Below are positions 41,398 through 50,241 of a stretch of DNA of 64,000 bases, in pieces. Numbering within the stretch: position 1 is the first letter of the stretch; each line of letters begins with the position of its first letter. The DNA comes from Emticicia aquatica (GTDB taxonomy: Bacteria; Bacteroidota; Bacteroidia; Cytophagales; Spirosomataceae), in assembly GCF_923079645.1 (NCBI RefSeq), contig NZ_CAKLPY010000001.1, positions 868,001 to 932,000 of the forward strand, read 5' to 3'. Below the pieces are notes generated by a model that was not told the origin of the DNA, did no database searches, and worked only from the letters and a program-made list of their open reading frames with translations. Made by a program: the position numbers and the translations under genes.

Positions 41398-42664
41398 ATC
41401 TTTCGGGCTTATAAAGCTCAATATCGATTGTAGTTTGTTGATTATCAATAATTTGCTGAACTAATTTGCCTGTTGCTGGTGCAAGACTCAAGCCCATCAT
41501 GGCATGACCAGAAGCAACTACAAGGTTTTTGTATTTGTTGGTTCGTCCAATGTACGGCAAACCATCGGGAGAACACGGACGTAAACCATACCAAACCTGT
41601 TCTTGTTTTGGCATATCTATTTGATATTCAGGGAAATAATTTGGAACGGCCTTGATAATACCACGTACACGATTCATATTGATATCATCGTTCAAACCAC
41701 CAATTTCCATTGTTCCACCAAAACGAATCAATTTATCAGACATAGGAGTAATAGCAACTCTGGCTTCTAATAAAATAGATGGAATATTAAGGTTTTTACC
41801 CACATTTTGTTGATAAGTTACGCTATATCCTTTGCCTGCTTGCATTGGTAAACCGATGTTTAGCATTTCAGCCAAAATTGGTGACCACGAGCCAGTGGCA
41901 ATGATTAAATGCTGAATATTGATTGTAGAAAGATGACAGTTATCGTTATCTTTTTGTTGAATCTTAATTGATTTTACTTGGTCTTTTTCAAATTCAAAAC
42001 CAGTCACTTCTGTGTTATACAAAAACTTTACACCTTGCTTTTCGAGATATGCTTTCAGATTTTTTACTAATTGATTTGGGTATAAATGAGCGTCTCCTTC
42101 ATAAAAAACAGCTCCTACAACGTCGGGTTTTACTTCAGGTTCGAGTTTATGTAACTCATTGGTATTCAATATTTTAGTTTTTAATCCAAGCTCATTGGCT
42201 TGTTTCGCTACTGCTATTTCTTCTTCAAATGTGTGGTCGGTTTTACACAACATCATTAAACCTTTTTCTTCAAAAGCAAAGTCGAAATTAGGTGTTTTTG
42301 CTAAATCTTGATAAAGCGATTTACTCAACAAACTAATGTCCCTTAAAGCGGGCATGGCACGTTCAACTTGTTTTTTATTGGCAGCTTGATAAAATTTTAT
42401 TCCCCATGAAAGCAAGTCTAAATTGAGGCGTGGTTTTACATAAAATGGACTTTCCGAATTAAACATCCAACGGATACCTTTTTCAATCATTCCCGGTACT
42501 GCTAAAGGGATAAAATGACTAGGAACAATCATTCCTGCATTGCCCATTGAGCAACCATCATCGCCATTTGTTCGTTCGATAATTGTAACTTTGTGTCCTT
42601 GTTGAGTGAGGTAATATGCTGAAAATAAGCCAATTACACCACTGCCAATGATGGTTGTTTTCAT
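41390..42664 (-). CDS. FAD-dependent D-amino acid dehydrogenase (DadA-like), likely D-hydroxyproline dehydrogenase
   Basis: A 424-residue DAO-family flavoprotein. The Rossmann motif IIGSGVIGLFSAYYL is at about 4-18, with the acidic end of the second strand at E30. GCSMGNAGMIVPSHF and the C-terminal WYGLRPCSPDGLPYIGR and VVASGHAMMGLSLAPATG are typical of DadA-like enzymes. Linkage to a 4-hydroxyproline epimerase and a DapA-family gene suggests oxidation of cis-4-hydroxy-D-proline to pyrroline-4-hydroxy-2-carboxylate. It is separated from the epimerase by the OLD-like ATPase gene, which starts 4 bases upstream. Confidence 0.87.
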   Translation of the reverse strand: MKTTIIGSGVIGLFSAYYLTQQGHKVTIIERTNGDDGCSMGNAGMIVPSHFIPLAVPGMIEKGIRWMFNSESPFYVKPRLNLDLLSWGIKFYQAANKKQVERAMPALRDISLLSKSLYQDLAKTPNFDFAFEEKGLMMLCKTDHTFEEEIAVAKQANELGLKTKILNTNELHKLEPEVKPDVVGAVFYEGDAHLYPNQLVKNLKAYLEKQGVKFLYNTEVTGFEFEKDQVKSIKIQQKDNDNCHLSTINIQHLIIATGSWSPILAEMLNIGLPMQAGKGYSVTYQQNVGKNLNIPSILLEARVAITPMSDKLIRFGGTMEIGGLNDDINMNRVRGIIKAVPNYFPEYQIDMPKQEQVWYGLRPCSPDGLPYIGRTNKYKNLVVASGHAMMGLSLAPATGKLVQQIIDNQQTTIDIELYKPERYD

Positions 42665-42667
42665 TTT

Positions 42668-44287
42668 TTAGTCTATGATTTCTTGAATCTTATTTTTAAA
42701 CCATTGGGTTGTAACTAATTTTTCTTTGCTTAAATTTAGTTTTGCTATTGAACTTTTATTAAACTGTTCTTTCATATCAAAGAATTTGTAGAATCTTTCT
42801 AACTCATTACTCTCTAAATCTTTTCCAATTGAATTTATATCGTTTGATTTCAGTTTGTCGTTTGTTTTAAATTCCTCATAGGTTTGTCTTGAAGAAACGA
42901 CTGTCATTAAAATACTGTTACGTTTTTTATTTTTCTGTTCAGTGATTTCTTTAATATATGTTTCTATATCAAAACCCTCCGGTGAAAGTTCTGCAATATT
43001 ATCTGGATGATAAATATAGTTTTCAAAGTCATAATATTTGAGAATATGATAAGTTGGGTATTCTTTTTTTATGGCTTCTATTTCTTCATCAGTCAGAAAG
43101 TCTCTGTCTCTTAGTGCATGATTATTGGAATCTCTTTTAATATGTAAAAAAACTTCTCTTGATGCTTTCCCACCTACAAAAATGGTGTTTTCAAGACCCA
43201 AAAGATTGTACCATTCATCATTTTTGTTTTCACAGAAAATAATCTTTTTACCTTTAAAAAGCTGTGAAAGCATGCTTTTAGGTACAGCTATATCAAAAAC
43301 ATCAAGTATTTCCTTAGATTGAGGCAAAAGAGTTTGAGCAATATCAAAATTGAGAGAATCAAAGTCAATAATAACTGCATCATCACTTTTACGTGCATAA
43401 TCAATAAAGCCCAAAGCATGAGAAGCTGTCCAGAGTTGTGAGTTATCAGGAATCCAATTTTCTGTAATTTCCTTTAATAAATTATATTGAATGGCAGTGT
43501 TTAGATGCAAATCCATTTCATCAAAAAACAAAATAGCATCTTGCAGTAAATCCTTTCTACTCAATAAATTGAATAAAATATTAATTACTTCCTTTTCGCC
43601 AGCACTAAGCAAATTATAGTGAATTTCAGAATCGCCTTTTTTGAAATTAATCTCTGCTGTTTTACCTTCTAATGGTGGAATAATTTCAAGTAGTTCAATC
43701 CCTATATTATGGTCGTTGTTAAATATTCTATGTAATGCTTGATTGATAGGGTAGATATACTTTTCTCTTATATACTTACTTGAATCAACGCTTGAAAAGA
43801 CATTTTTTAGAATATCCCTAAGCATATTTTCAATGTCATTCTCAAAACGCTCATCTCGGTCAATATAAATTTTGGGGCGGTCTGCATCATTTTGAGTGGT
43901 TAATTCACTACCCAAAACGGTTTTTGTCAACCTTGATATTTGTCTGAAACTTGTTCTTCCGTAAAAAGAATTGATTGGTAATTCTCCTACTGTGCTACCG
44001 CTATTGGTTTCAGACCATGTTTGACAATGAAAAAATCCTTTATTTGAGGTAATATCAATCAAGAAAGCATCATCCTTTTTTTGATAATATTTTTCAACTA
44101 ATGCTGTTACTGAAGGCAAAAGTTTTCTTGAATAGACATTTAAGACCTCAAAAGCATCAAAAATGGAAGATTTTCCCGAACCATTCGCACCAATCAATAG
44201 CACGAGTTTAGTGTTTTCGGGAATATCTTCAATTATTAAATCGGTAAAACGTTTGAAGTTTTGAAGTCGTATTTTCTGAATTTGCAT
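42668..44287 (-). CDS. OLD-type AAA ATPase with C-terminal TOPRIM-like domain
   Basis: 539 residues. N-terminal SMC/RecF-like ATPase: IRLQNFKRFTDLII, Walker A GANGSGKSS (33-41), the ABC signature LLSAGEKEVINILF, and Walker B ILFFDEMDLHLN. The C-terminal half (from about 345) looks like an OLD-family TOPRIM nuclease: KKIIFCENKNDEW with an acidic residue after the first strand, and ALRDRDFLTDEEI with the DxD-like pair. OLD-type proteins occur in phage defence (single-gene, or with helicases or reverse transcriptases), but no partner is adjacent. It sits inside the hydroxyproline operon, between the epimerase and dehydrogenase genes, which looks like a late insertion. Confidence 0.8.
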   Translation of the reverse strand: MQIQKIRLQNFKRFTDLIIEDIPENTKLVLLIGANGSGKSSIFDAFEVLNVYSRKLLPSVTALVEKYYQKKDDAFLIDITSNKGFFHCQTWSETNSGSTVGELPINSFYGRTSFRQISRLTKTVLGSELTTQNDADRPKIYIDRDERFENDIENMLRDILKNVFSSVDSSKYIREKYIYPINQALHRIFNNDHNIGIELLEIIPPLEGKTAEINFKKGDSEIHYNLLSAGEKEVINILFNLLSRKDLLQDAILFFDEMDLHLNTAIQYNLLKEITENWIPDNSQLWTASHALGFIDYARKSDDAVIIDFDSLNFDIAQTLLPQSKEILDVFDIAVPKSMLSQLFKGKKIIFCENKNDEWYNLLGLENTIFVGGKASREVFLHIKRDSNNHALRDRDFLTDEEIEAIKKEYPTYHILKYYDFENYIYHPDNIAELSPEGFDIETYIKEITEQKNKKRNSILMTVVSSRQTYEEFKTNDKLKSNDINSIGKDLESNELERFYKFFDMKEQFNKSSIAKLNLSKEKLVTTQWFKNKIQEIID

Positions 44288-44369
44288 TTTCTGAAATAGC
44301 TATTTTAAACAAATTTAAACATTAATTACATAAAATTATCTAAAATAACTCCCCTTTAGGTATAGAGGG

Positions 44370-45371
44370 CTAAATTACCTGAAAACCAAACGCATAAGGG
44401 TCGTCTTGGTCATCAATTGTGATAGTATTGTTACCGTAAATTCTAGCCCAACCTTCAATGCTTGGATAGATTGCATCTATTTCTCCAACTTTAGTCGTTC
44501 CTTCAATTCTACCAATAAATTTACTGCCAATGATACTTTCATGAATAAATTCCTCGCCTTGTTTGAGTTTATCTTTAGCAGCCCATTGTGCCATTCGAGC
44601 CGAAGTGCCAGTACCACAAGGTGAGCGGTCGATGGCTTTGTCTCCGTAAAAAACAGCGTTTCGAGCGGTTGATGTTGGGTCAATCACTTTGCCTGTCCAT
44701 TCAATATGACTAAGACCATTAATTGTTGGGTTTTCGGGATGAATGAAAGTGTGTTTTTCATTGATTCTTTCACGCAAAACTTTAGCCCAAGTAATGAGTT
44801 GGTCGGCTCTATAATTCTCTAAGCCGGAGAAATTTTCCTGCACATCAACGATGGCATAAAAATTTCCACCATAAGCTACATCAACTTTTAAAATTCCTAA
44901 ATCAGGGCATTCAACTTCGATATTTTCAGCCGCTAAAAACGAAGCAACATTAGTCAATTTTACGGATTTAACCTTGTTGCCTTCTTGCTTATATTCAATC
45001 AAAACTAAACCTGCTGGAGCTTCCATTCGGACAAAACCTGGCTTTTTTGGCTGAATTAGGCCATGTTCGATAGCAATCGTAATTGTACCAATTGTTCCAT
45101 GTCCGCACATCGGTAAACAGCCTGATGTTTCGATAAATAAGACTGCTACATCGTTTTCGGGGTTGTGGGGTGGGTACAAAATACTGCCCGACATCATGTC
45201 GTGTCCACGTGGTTCGAACATCAATCCTTTACGAATCCAGTCATATTCACGAAGAAAATGTTGGCGTTTTTCGGACATATTTTTACCTTCCAAATTGGGT
45301 CCACCACCAGCTACGAGCCGAACAGGGTTTCCGCAAGTATGGGCATCTATGCAAAAGAATGATTTTGTCAT
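44370..45371 (-). CDS. 4-hydroxyproline 2-epimerase (proline racemase family)
   Basis: A 333-residue proline-racemase-family enzyme. Both catalytic cysteines are present: C89 (GCLPMCGHGTIG) and C252 (DRSPCGTGTSA), which fits an epimerase rather than the 3-hydroxyproline dehydratase variant, where one is replaced. FFCIDAHTCGNPVRLV (about 5-20) is the family N-terminus. It would interconvert trans-4-hydroxy-L-proline and cis-4-hydroxy-D-proline. It is 2 bases after the DapA-like gene, so both lie on one message. Confidence 0.9.
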   Translation of the reverse strand: MTKSFFCIDAHTCGNPVRLVAGGGPNLEGKNMSEKRQHFLREYDWIRKGLMFEPRGHDMMSGSILYPPHNPENDVAVLFIETSGCLPMCGHGTIGTITIAIEHGLIQPKKPGFVRMEAPAGLVLIEYKQEGNKVKSVKLTNVASFLAAENIEVECPDLGILKVDVAYGGNFYAIVDVQENFSGLENYRADQLITWAKVLRERINEKHTFIHPENPTINGLSHIEWTGKVIDPTSTARNAVFYGDKAIDRSPCGTGTSARMAQWAAKDKLKQGEEFIHESIIGSKFIGRIEGTTKVGEIDAIYPSIEGWARIYGNNTITIDDQDDPYAFGFQVI

Positions 45372-45373
45372 AA

Positions 45374-46279
45374 TTAAATCTGAGGTAAAACTGGTCTCGT
45401 TGCCAAAGAATCATTGATAATTTTCAAAATACGCTCTCTTTCTTCGCCTGCCAACGGTAAACGTGGTTCGCGAACCCATTCGGTACCAAGGCCAGTTGCA
45501 ACTTGTGCGAGTTTGATATTTTGTATAAATTTAGTCGAAACATCCAAGTGCATCAAGGGAAAGTGCCAACGATAAATAGCACGGGCTTCTTCGTAGCGGC
45601 CTTGTTTTACTAATTCATAAATCACAACTGTCTCACGAGGAAACGCATCAACCAAACCTGCAACCCAGCCATCAGCACCCATCACAAGGCTTTCGTAAGC
45701 TAAATCATCCACACCCGAAAGAATTTTGAAGCGTCCTCCAAACTCATTGATAATATCTGTCATATAACGAATATCGCCAGTTGACTCTTTCATTGCCTCG
45801 AAATGTGGGTTCGCCGCCAAATCATGGAACATAGGAATCGAGATAAAATTTTTGTACGCCAACGGATTATTATACGCCAATACTGGCAAGTCAGTCGAAT
45901 CGGCTACACGGTGTAAATAGTGAAGTATTTCACGGTCATCGGCCGAATAACGCATCGGTGGCAACAACATAAAACCTTCAGCACCAGCTTGTTCACAAGT
46001 TTTAGCAAAAGTAACTGCCTCACGAGTGATACACTCTGCAATACAAATAACCAACGGAACACGTCCTGCAATTGTTTTTTTAGCCGATTCAAGCAAAATG
46101 AGCTTTTCGTCGGTTGTCAGCGTTCCGTTTTCACCTAACGAACCACAAATAATTATTCCATGCACTCCTGCTTCGATTTGTTTTTCGATGTTGAAGTTAA
46201 ACATATCTAAATCAAGGCTTTCGTCTTGAAAAAAGGGAGTCGTTACGGCAGGATAAACGCCAATCCAAGATGGTTTCAT
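45374..46279 (-). CDS. DapA-family enzyme, likely pyrroline-4-hydroxy-2-carboxylate deaminase
   Basis: A 301-residue class I aldolase-fold enzyme. The Schiff-base lysine is K164 (HFEAMKESTGDI), Y136 (VLAYNNPL) the conserved tyrosine, and GSLGENGTLT (about 46-55) the substrate loop in place of the GTTGE of true DapA. In hydroxyproline clusters this family member deaminates pyrroline-4-hydroxy-2-carboxylate to 2-oxoglutarate semialdehyde. The following dehydrogenase for that semialdehyde is not in this window. It is the first gene of the minus-strand cluster and lies opposite an AraC regulator. Confidence 0.85.
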   Translation of the reverse strand: MKPSWIGVYPAVTTPFFQDESLDLDMFNFNIEKQIEAGVHGIIICGSLGENGTLTTDEKLILLESAKKTIAGRVPLVICIAECITREAVTFAKTCEQAGAEGFMLLPPMRYSADDREILHYLHRVADSTDLPVLAYNNPLAYKNFISIPMFHDLAANPHFEAMKESTGDIRYMTDIINEFGGRFKILSGVDDLAYESLVMGADGWVAGLVDAFPRETVVIYELVKQGRYEEARAIYRWHFPLMHLDVSTKFIQNIKLAQVATGLGTEWVREPRLPLAGEERERILKIINDSLATRPVLPQI

Positions 46280-46325
46280 TTGCTAATTTTAAATAATATG
46301 ATGAGTAAATATTTGAAATATATTG

Positions 46326-46352
46326 CAAAAGTACGGCATACAAAAATCAAAA
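46326..46352 (-). promoter_or_regulatory. Possible promoter of the hydroxyproline cluster
   Basis: On the minus strand a TTTTG element lies 14 bases upstream of an exact TACTTTTG box (46333-46326). The spacer is short, as at the gal-type operon, which suits activation by the adjacent AraC protein. The predicted start leaves a leader of about 40 bases. Confidence 0.35.
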
Positions 46353-46475
46353 ACTTATCTTTAGTTGGCTAATAGTTATACTATATTATTCAAAATTTAA
46401 AATAAATTAATAATATTGGGGTAAATTAGTATTTAATTATTTGTTTTGTTTGTAGAAATCTTTATTAAATTAATC

Positions 46476-47330
46476 TTGAAACCACTTTTATTTCGCATAC
46501 CAAAAACTGAAACTGAGTCTTTCAGGGTGCAAGTTGATGATTTGCCATATTTTTATGATACCTTACATTTTCATCCTGAATGGCAAATTACGTTGGTAAT
46601 TGAAAGTACAGGTACCCAATTTGTAGGTGATAATGTAGAGCGTTTTCAGCCATTTGATGTCTATTTTTTGGGAAGTAATCTGCCACATGTTTTCCGAAAT
46701 GATGCCGAATATTATGCCGAGAATCTGCGAGCATACTCGGTTTCGGTATATTTTAGGGGAGATTTATTGGGAGAAAATTTCTTTGATATTCCTGAAACAC
46801 AACATTTGCAGGCATTACTAACGGAAGCTTCGAGAGGAATCCGAATCCGAAATAATGAACCCAATGCCCTCACGGATTTGATAAAATCAATAGCAAATAA
46901 ACAAGGTTTTGATAAATTATTGACTTTTTTACAGATTTTGAATGAAATTGATATTTCGACAAAAAAAGAGTTTTTATCTAGTATAACGTATCAAGCTCCG
47001 CAAAAAGAACTTGATAATCAGCGAATTAATGCTACGTTTGAGTTTTTAATGAAAAACTTTGAGCGAGAAATTTCGTTAGAAGAAGTGGCCGAAATTGCTA
47101 ACATGACTCCGAATGCTTTTTGTAGATTTTTTAAACTTCGCACTCGAAAAACTTTCTCTGATTTTTTGAATGATGTACGTGTCGGTCACGCCTGCCGAAT
47201 GTTGCAAAACAATGAAAAAAGTGTGCTAGAAATTTGTTTTGCGAGTGGTTTTAATAATGTTTCTAATTTCAATCGTCAATTTAAGCGGCGTATGAAAATG
47301 TCGCCAAGTACATATTTGAGGCAGTTTTAG
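46476..47330 (+). CDS. AraC-family regulator of the hydroxyproline cluster
   Basis: A regulator of about 285 residues. The N-terminal cupin-like sensor has DTLHFHPEWQITLVIE and NLPHVFRND; the C-terminal AraC domain (from about 190) has ISLEEVAEIANMTPNAFCRFFK and SVLEICFASGFNNVSNFNRQFK with MSPSTYLR. No ATG is available; the TTG at 46476 gives MKPLLFRIPKTE, a good family start, while a TTG at 46446 adds ten residues. It is divergent from the dapA-like gene across 196 bases, the usual arrangement for a pathway activator. The inducer is probably hydroxyproline or a derivative (inference). Confidence 0.88.
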   Translation: MKPLLFRIPKTETESFRVQVDDLPYFYDTLHFHPEWQITLVIESTGTQFVGDNVERFQPFDVYFLGSNLPHVFRNDAEYYAENLRAYSVSVYFRGDLLGENFFDIPETQHLQALLTEASRGIRIRNNEPNALTDLIKSIANKQGFDKLLTFLQILNEIDISTKKEFLSSITYQAPQKELDNQRINATFEFLMKNFEREISLEEVAEIANMTPNAFCRFFKLRTRKTFSDFLNDVRVGHACRMLQNNEKSVLEICFASGFNNVSNFNRQFKRRMKMSPSTYLRQF

Positions 47331-47346
47331 CACGAGATAACTAAAA

Positions 47347-48471
47347 TTATTGAAGCCACCCATCAGGTTTGATAGGAGTTCGAGTGGGTCCTAAAAGGCA
47401 TTTAATTAACGGCGGACGACCAGCTTCTCCAGAAACGCCAGGTTCTTGATTATAAGTATGGTCTCTCAAGCCAATGGGTTTTATTTGCAACTTAAATGGT
47501 TCTGTTCTATCTATCCAATATCTTTTATTTTTGATACTTTTAATCATAAAAAAGCCAGCAATAGGTTCATAAGAATTATTGATATTTTTAATGTTTCCGA
47601 TTATTGCTGCTGGTGGAGTATCAACCAAAGTACCATTATTTTGAGTTTGATCTGCAAGAAGTTTTAAATATTGATAGGCTTCAGTCGAGATAGATTGCTG
47701 ACTAATTTCAATCAAAGCACCATTAATAGTATAATAAGGTATTTTAGCCACTAATTTATTTGTAATGATTTTACCATTTGATGTAAAATCGTTTAAGATA
47801 TTTAGGTCTGAGCTTTTAAAAATTTCCCAGCAGTCGCCTTCACAATAGTAATCAAAAAAAAGACCTTGGTATTCGATTTGTTGTTTACAACCTATACCAG
47901 TATAATATCGGCCTCCTTCACAAGTTTCACAAACATCTTGTCGTTCCCAAAGCTGCCAAGTCCAGAGATAATTATTCTTTTCGTCGGTTGGGTCTTTAGT
48001 ATCAATAAACACATAGTTGGCAGGAATATACTTTTCATTTTTCAAAATACCATCTTTGTAGAATTTATCGTGAATGTCAAGTATTTCAGGTACTTCAACA
48101 AGTTTTTCAATGGCAGATTGATAACTATTTCCATCCGTTTTCTTAAAAAATAATTGATAATTTGTAGCCTTTTTTAACTTAAAATTTGAAGGTAGGGCAT
48201 ATATTCCATCACCTTTTTCGATAAATTTTATAATTTCCTTTCCATTAACTAATAATTCTACTGACGCATTTAAAACAGGCGAGCTAAAAGCTGTTCCTTT
48301 TGCATTGAATGACTCTGTTATTGAGATTTGTTGTACTTGTGAAATATCAATAAGGGTAGCATCTACGGTTAAAATTCGTACATCACTTACAACTCCTAAT
48401 TGAAAAGGTTCTACACAGGCAGAAACCCACAGTAATAGTGTTACAAAAAGGGTTGTAATTTTAGCATTCAT
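47347..48471 (-). CDS. DUF4249-family lipoprotein
   Basis: A 374-residue lipoprotein (lipobox VSACVEPF, C19). The N-terminal half (LTVDATLID, ISITESFNAKG, LLVNGKEIIKF) is the DUF4249 beta-sandwich. Six cysteines at about 180-215 (CETCEGG, GIGCKQQIEY, YYCEGDCW) are typical of these proteins and may form disulfides. DUF4249 genes normally follow a TonB-dependent receptor, but here no receptor is adjacent, so it stands alone. Its end is 16 bases from the AraC gene end (convergent). Function unknown. Confidence 0.85.
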   Translation of the reverse strand: MNAKITTLFVTLLLWVSACVEPFQLGVVSDVRILTVDATLIDISQVQQISITESFNAKGTAFSSPVLNASVELLVNGKEIIKFIEKGDGIYALPSNFKLKKATNYQLFFKKTDGNSYQSAIEKLVEVPEILDIHDKFYKDGILKNEKYIPANYVFIDTKDPTDEKNNYLWTWQLWERQDVCETCEGGRYYTGIGCKQQIEYQGLFFDYYCEGDCWEIFKSSDLNILNDFTSNGKIITNKLVAKIPYYTINGALIEISQQSISTEAYQYLKLLADQTQNNGTLVDTPPAAIIGNIKNINNSYEPIAGFFMIKSIKNKRYWIDRTEPFKLQIKPIGLRDHTYNQEPGVSGEAGRPPLIKCLLGPTRTPIKPDGWLQ

Positions 48472-48648
48472 TTTGGGGTTAATTTTCTCTGTTAGACCGA
48501 AAATTTTGTAAATTTAGTTATTTTTATAAATTACATTTTGATTGATTCAAAAAAGTATTAAAAGAAACAGTTTCATCGGCGTGGGAGATACTTAGAAAAC
48601 TAAAGGAGTAAATAGAAGAAAAAAACAGGAAACTTAAACCAATTAAAC

Positions 48649-48686
48649 CAAAAACCACAGAGCCCCTGAAAAGGGAGACTCTGTGG
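48649..48686 (-). terminator. Terminator of the NDH-2 gene
   Basis: On the minus strand CCACAGAG pairs with CTCTGTGG (8 bp; 48679-48686 with 48655-48662) around a smaller CCC/GGG stem, then a T-rich run. It begins 12 bases after the ndh stop codon. Confidence 0.75.
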
Positions 48687-48698
48687 AGGACGAAAAAA

Positions 48699-49979
48699 CT
48701 ACTGCTTTACCTTCGGCTTAATAATCAATCTTAGTGATTGGTCATAAGTGACGTAATTCCAAAGCCAGTTGATAAATACCATTACTTTATTTTTTACGCC
48801 CAAAATTGCCATTAAATGCACAAACATCCACACATACCACGCAAAAGCCCCTTGAAATTTCCAGAAAGGTAAATCAACAACCGCCAAATGCCTTCCAACC
48901 GTTGCCATTGAGCCTAAATCTTTATATTCAAAGCCGACAGGCTCTTCTTTACGAATGATTTTTATTAAATTTTTAGCTAATAATTCACCTTGTTGAATGG
49001 CAGGTTGAGCTACTTGCGGATGACCGTTCGGAAATTTCGGGTCACCACTCATTAATGCAATATCGCCAACAGCAAAGATATTTGGCAAACCATCGACTTG
49101 ATTGAATGCATTGACTTTCAAGCGATTACCAGCAGCATAAATCTCTTTCGGAAAACCTTCAATCGAATTTCCTTTAATTCCTGCTGCCCACACTACATTA
49201 TTTGTTCTAATTTTTTCGCCCGATTGTGTATAAGCATATTTCCCATCAAAATCGGTAATTCTAACCCCATTTCTTACAATTACACCCAACCGTTCCAGAT
49301 ACTCTTTACTTTTTTTAGAAGCATCTTCCGACATCACTTCCAAAACTTCGGCAGAAGAACCAAATAGATAGATTTTCATCAAATTGAAGTCTAATTCTGG
49401 GTAATCTTTGGGCAAAATAAGGCGTTTCATTTCTGCTAAAGTTCCCGAAACTTCAACACCTGTTGGGCCAGTTCCGACCACAACCATATTCATTAAACCT
49501 TCACGAGTATCAGCATCCGGTGCGGTTAATGCATCTTCTAAATTTTGTAAAACCTTGTTTCTCAAATAGATAGCTTCTGAAACTGATTTCATTGGCATGG
49601 CATTTTCGATAATATTTTTCATGCCAAAGAAATTAGTATCTGCTCCCATCGCCATTATCAAATAATCATAATGTAGCTCACCCAAATCTGTTTCGATTCT
49701 GTTTTCTTCAGTAACTACTTTCAAAACTTTTGTGATACGAATATGAACATTTTTTTTGTTCTGAAAAATCTTGCGTAATGGAAATGAAATCGAACTTGGT
49801 TCAAGTCCTGCCATCGCAACTTGATAAAAAAGTGGTTGAAATTGGTGGTAATTATTTTTATCAATCAAAACAATTTGAACATCGTGTTTGGCTAATTTTT
49901 GAGCAAGTGCCAATCCTCCAAAACCTGCACCGACAATAACGATGCGTTTTTGGGAAGTTTCAGGAATATTTGGAGTCAT
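48699..49979 (-). CDS. ndh: Type II NADH dehydrogenase (NDH-2)
   Basis: A 426-residue flavoprotein. The first dinucleotide motif IVGAGFGGLALAQKL is at about 14-28 for FAD; the second, VVGTGPTGVEVSGTLAEMKR, lies near 168-187 for NADH. VWAAGIKGN, NIFAVGDIALM and HPQVAQPAIQQGELLAKN are typical of NDH-2, and the C-terminus (about 370-426) has an amphipathic membrane-binding region (FAWYVWMFVHLMAILGVKNK). It transfers electrons from NADH to the quinone pool without proton pumping and is an alternative to the complex I encoded nearby. Confidence 0.92.
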   Translation of the reverse strand: MTPNIPETSQKRIVIVGAGFGGLALAQKLAKHDVQIVLIDKNNYHQFQPLFYQVAMAGLEPSSISFPLRKIFQNKKNVHIRITKVLKVVTEENRIETDLGELHYDYLIMAMGADTNFFGMKNIIENAMPMKSVSEAIYLRNKVLQNLEDALTAPDADTREGLMNMVVVGTGPTGVEVSGTLAEMKRLILPKDYPELDFNLMKIYLFGSSAEVLEVMSEDASKKSKEYLERLGVIVRNGVRITDFDGKYAYTQSGEKIRTNNVVWAAGIKGNSIEGFPKEIYAAGNRLKVNAFNQVDGLPNIFAVGDIALMSGDPKFPNGHPQVAQPAIQQGELLAKNLIKIIRKEEPVGFEYKDLGSMATVGRHLAVVDLPFWKFQGAFAWYVWMFVHLMAILGVKNKVMVFINWLWNYVTYDQSLRLIIKPKVKQ

Positions 49980-50120
49980 TATTTTATGAATAAACAGTGG
50001 TAATAGTCGCAGAAATGTATCTCACGCTGTTAAATTATAAGATTTGTATCGTATTTTGATAAGCCAAAATTAAGCCTTTTCATTTGTTTTTTTTACATTT
50101 CTTCAATATTCTTTGAGCAA

Positions 50121-50151
50121 TTGCTTAGGTCTTCAATCCTTTGTATCTTTG
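50121..50151 (+). promoter_or_regulatory. Consensus promoter upstream of cca
   Basis: TTG at 50121-50123, a 20-base spacer and an exact TATCTTTG box at 50144-50151. The predicted start near 50158 gives a leader of about 84 bases. The rest of 49980-50241 has no other feature. Confidence 0.55.
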
Positions 50152-50241
50152 TGAATGAAAGATATAAATTTATCAATATCTTGTTATAAAAACACCTAGA
50201 TAACGGCAAAACGTTGTCGATTTACTTTTAGCCTAATTGCC

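Noticed and set aside
42668-44287. Gabija, retron or other multi-gene OLD defence system
   Set aside because: No helicase, reverse transcriptase or effector gene adjacent; neighbours are hydroxyproline genes.
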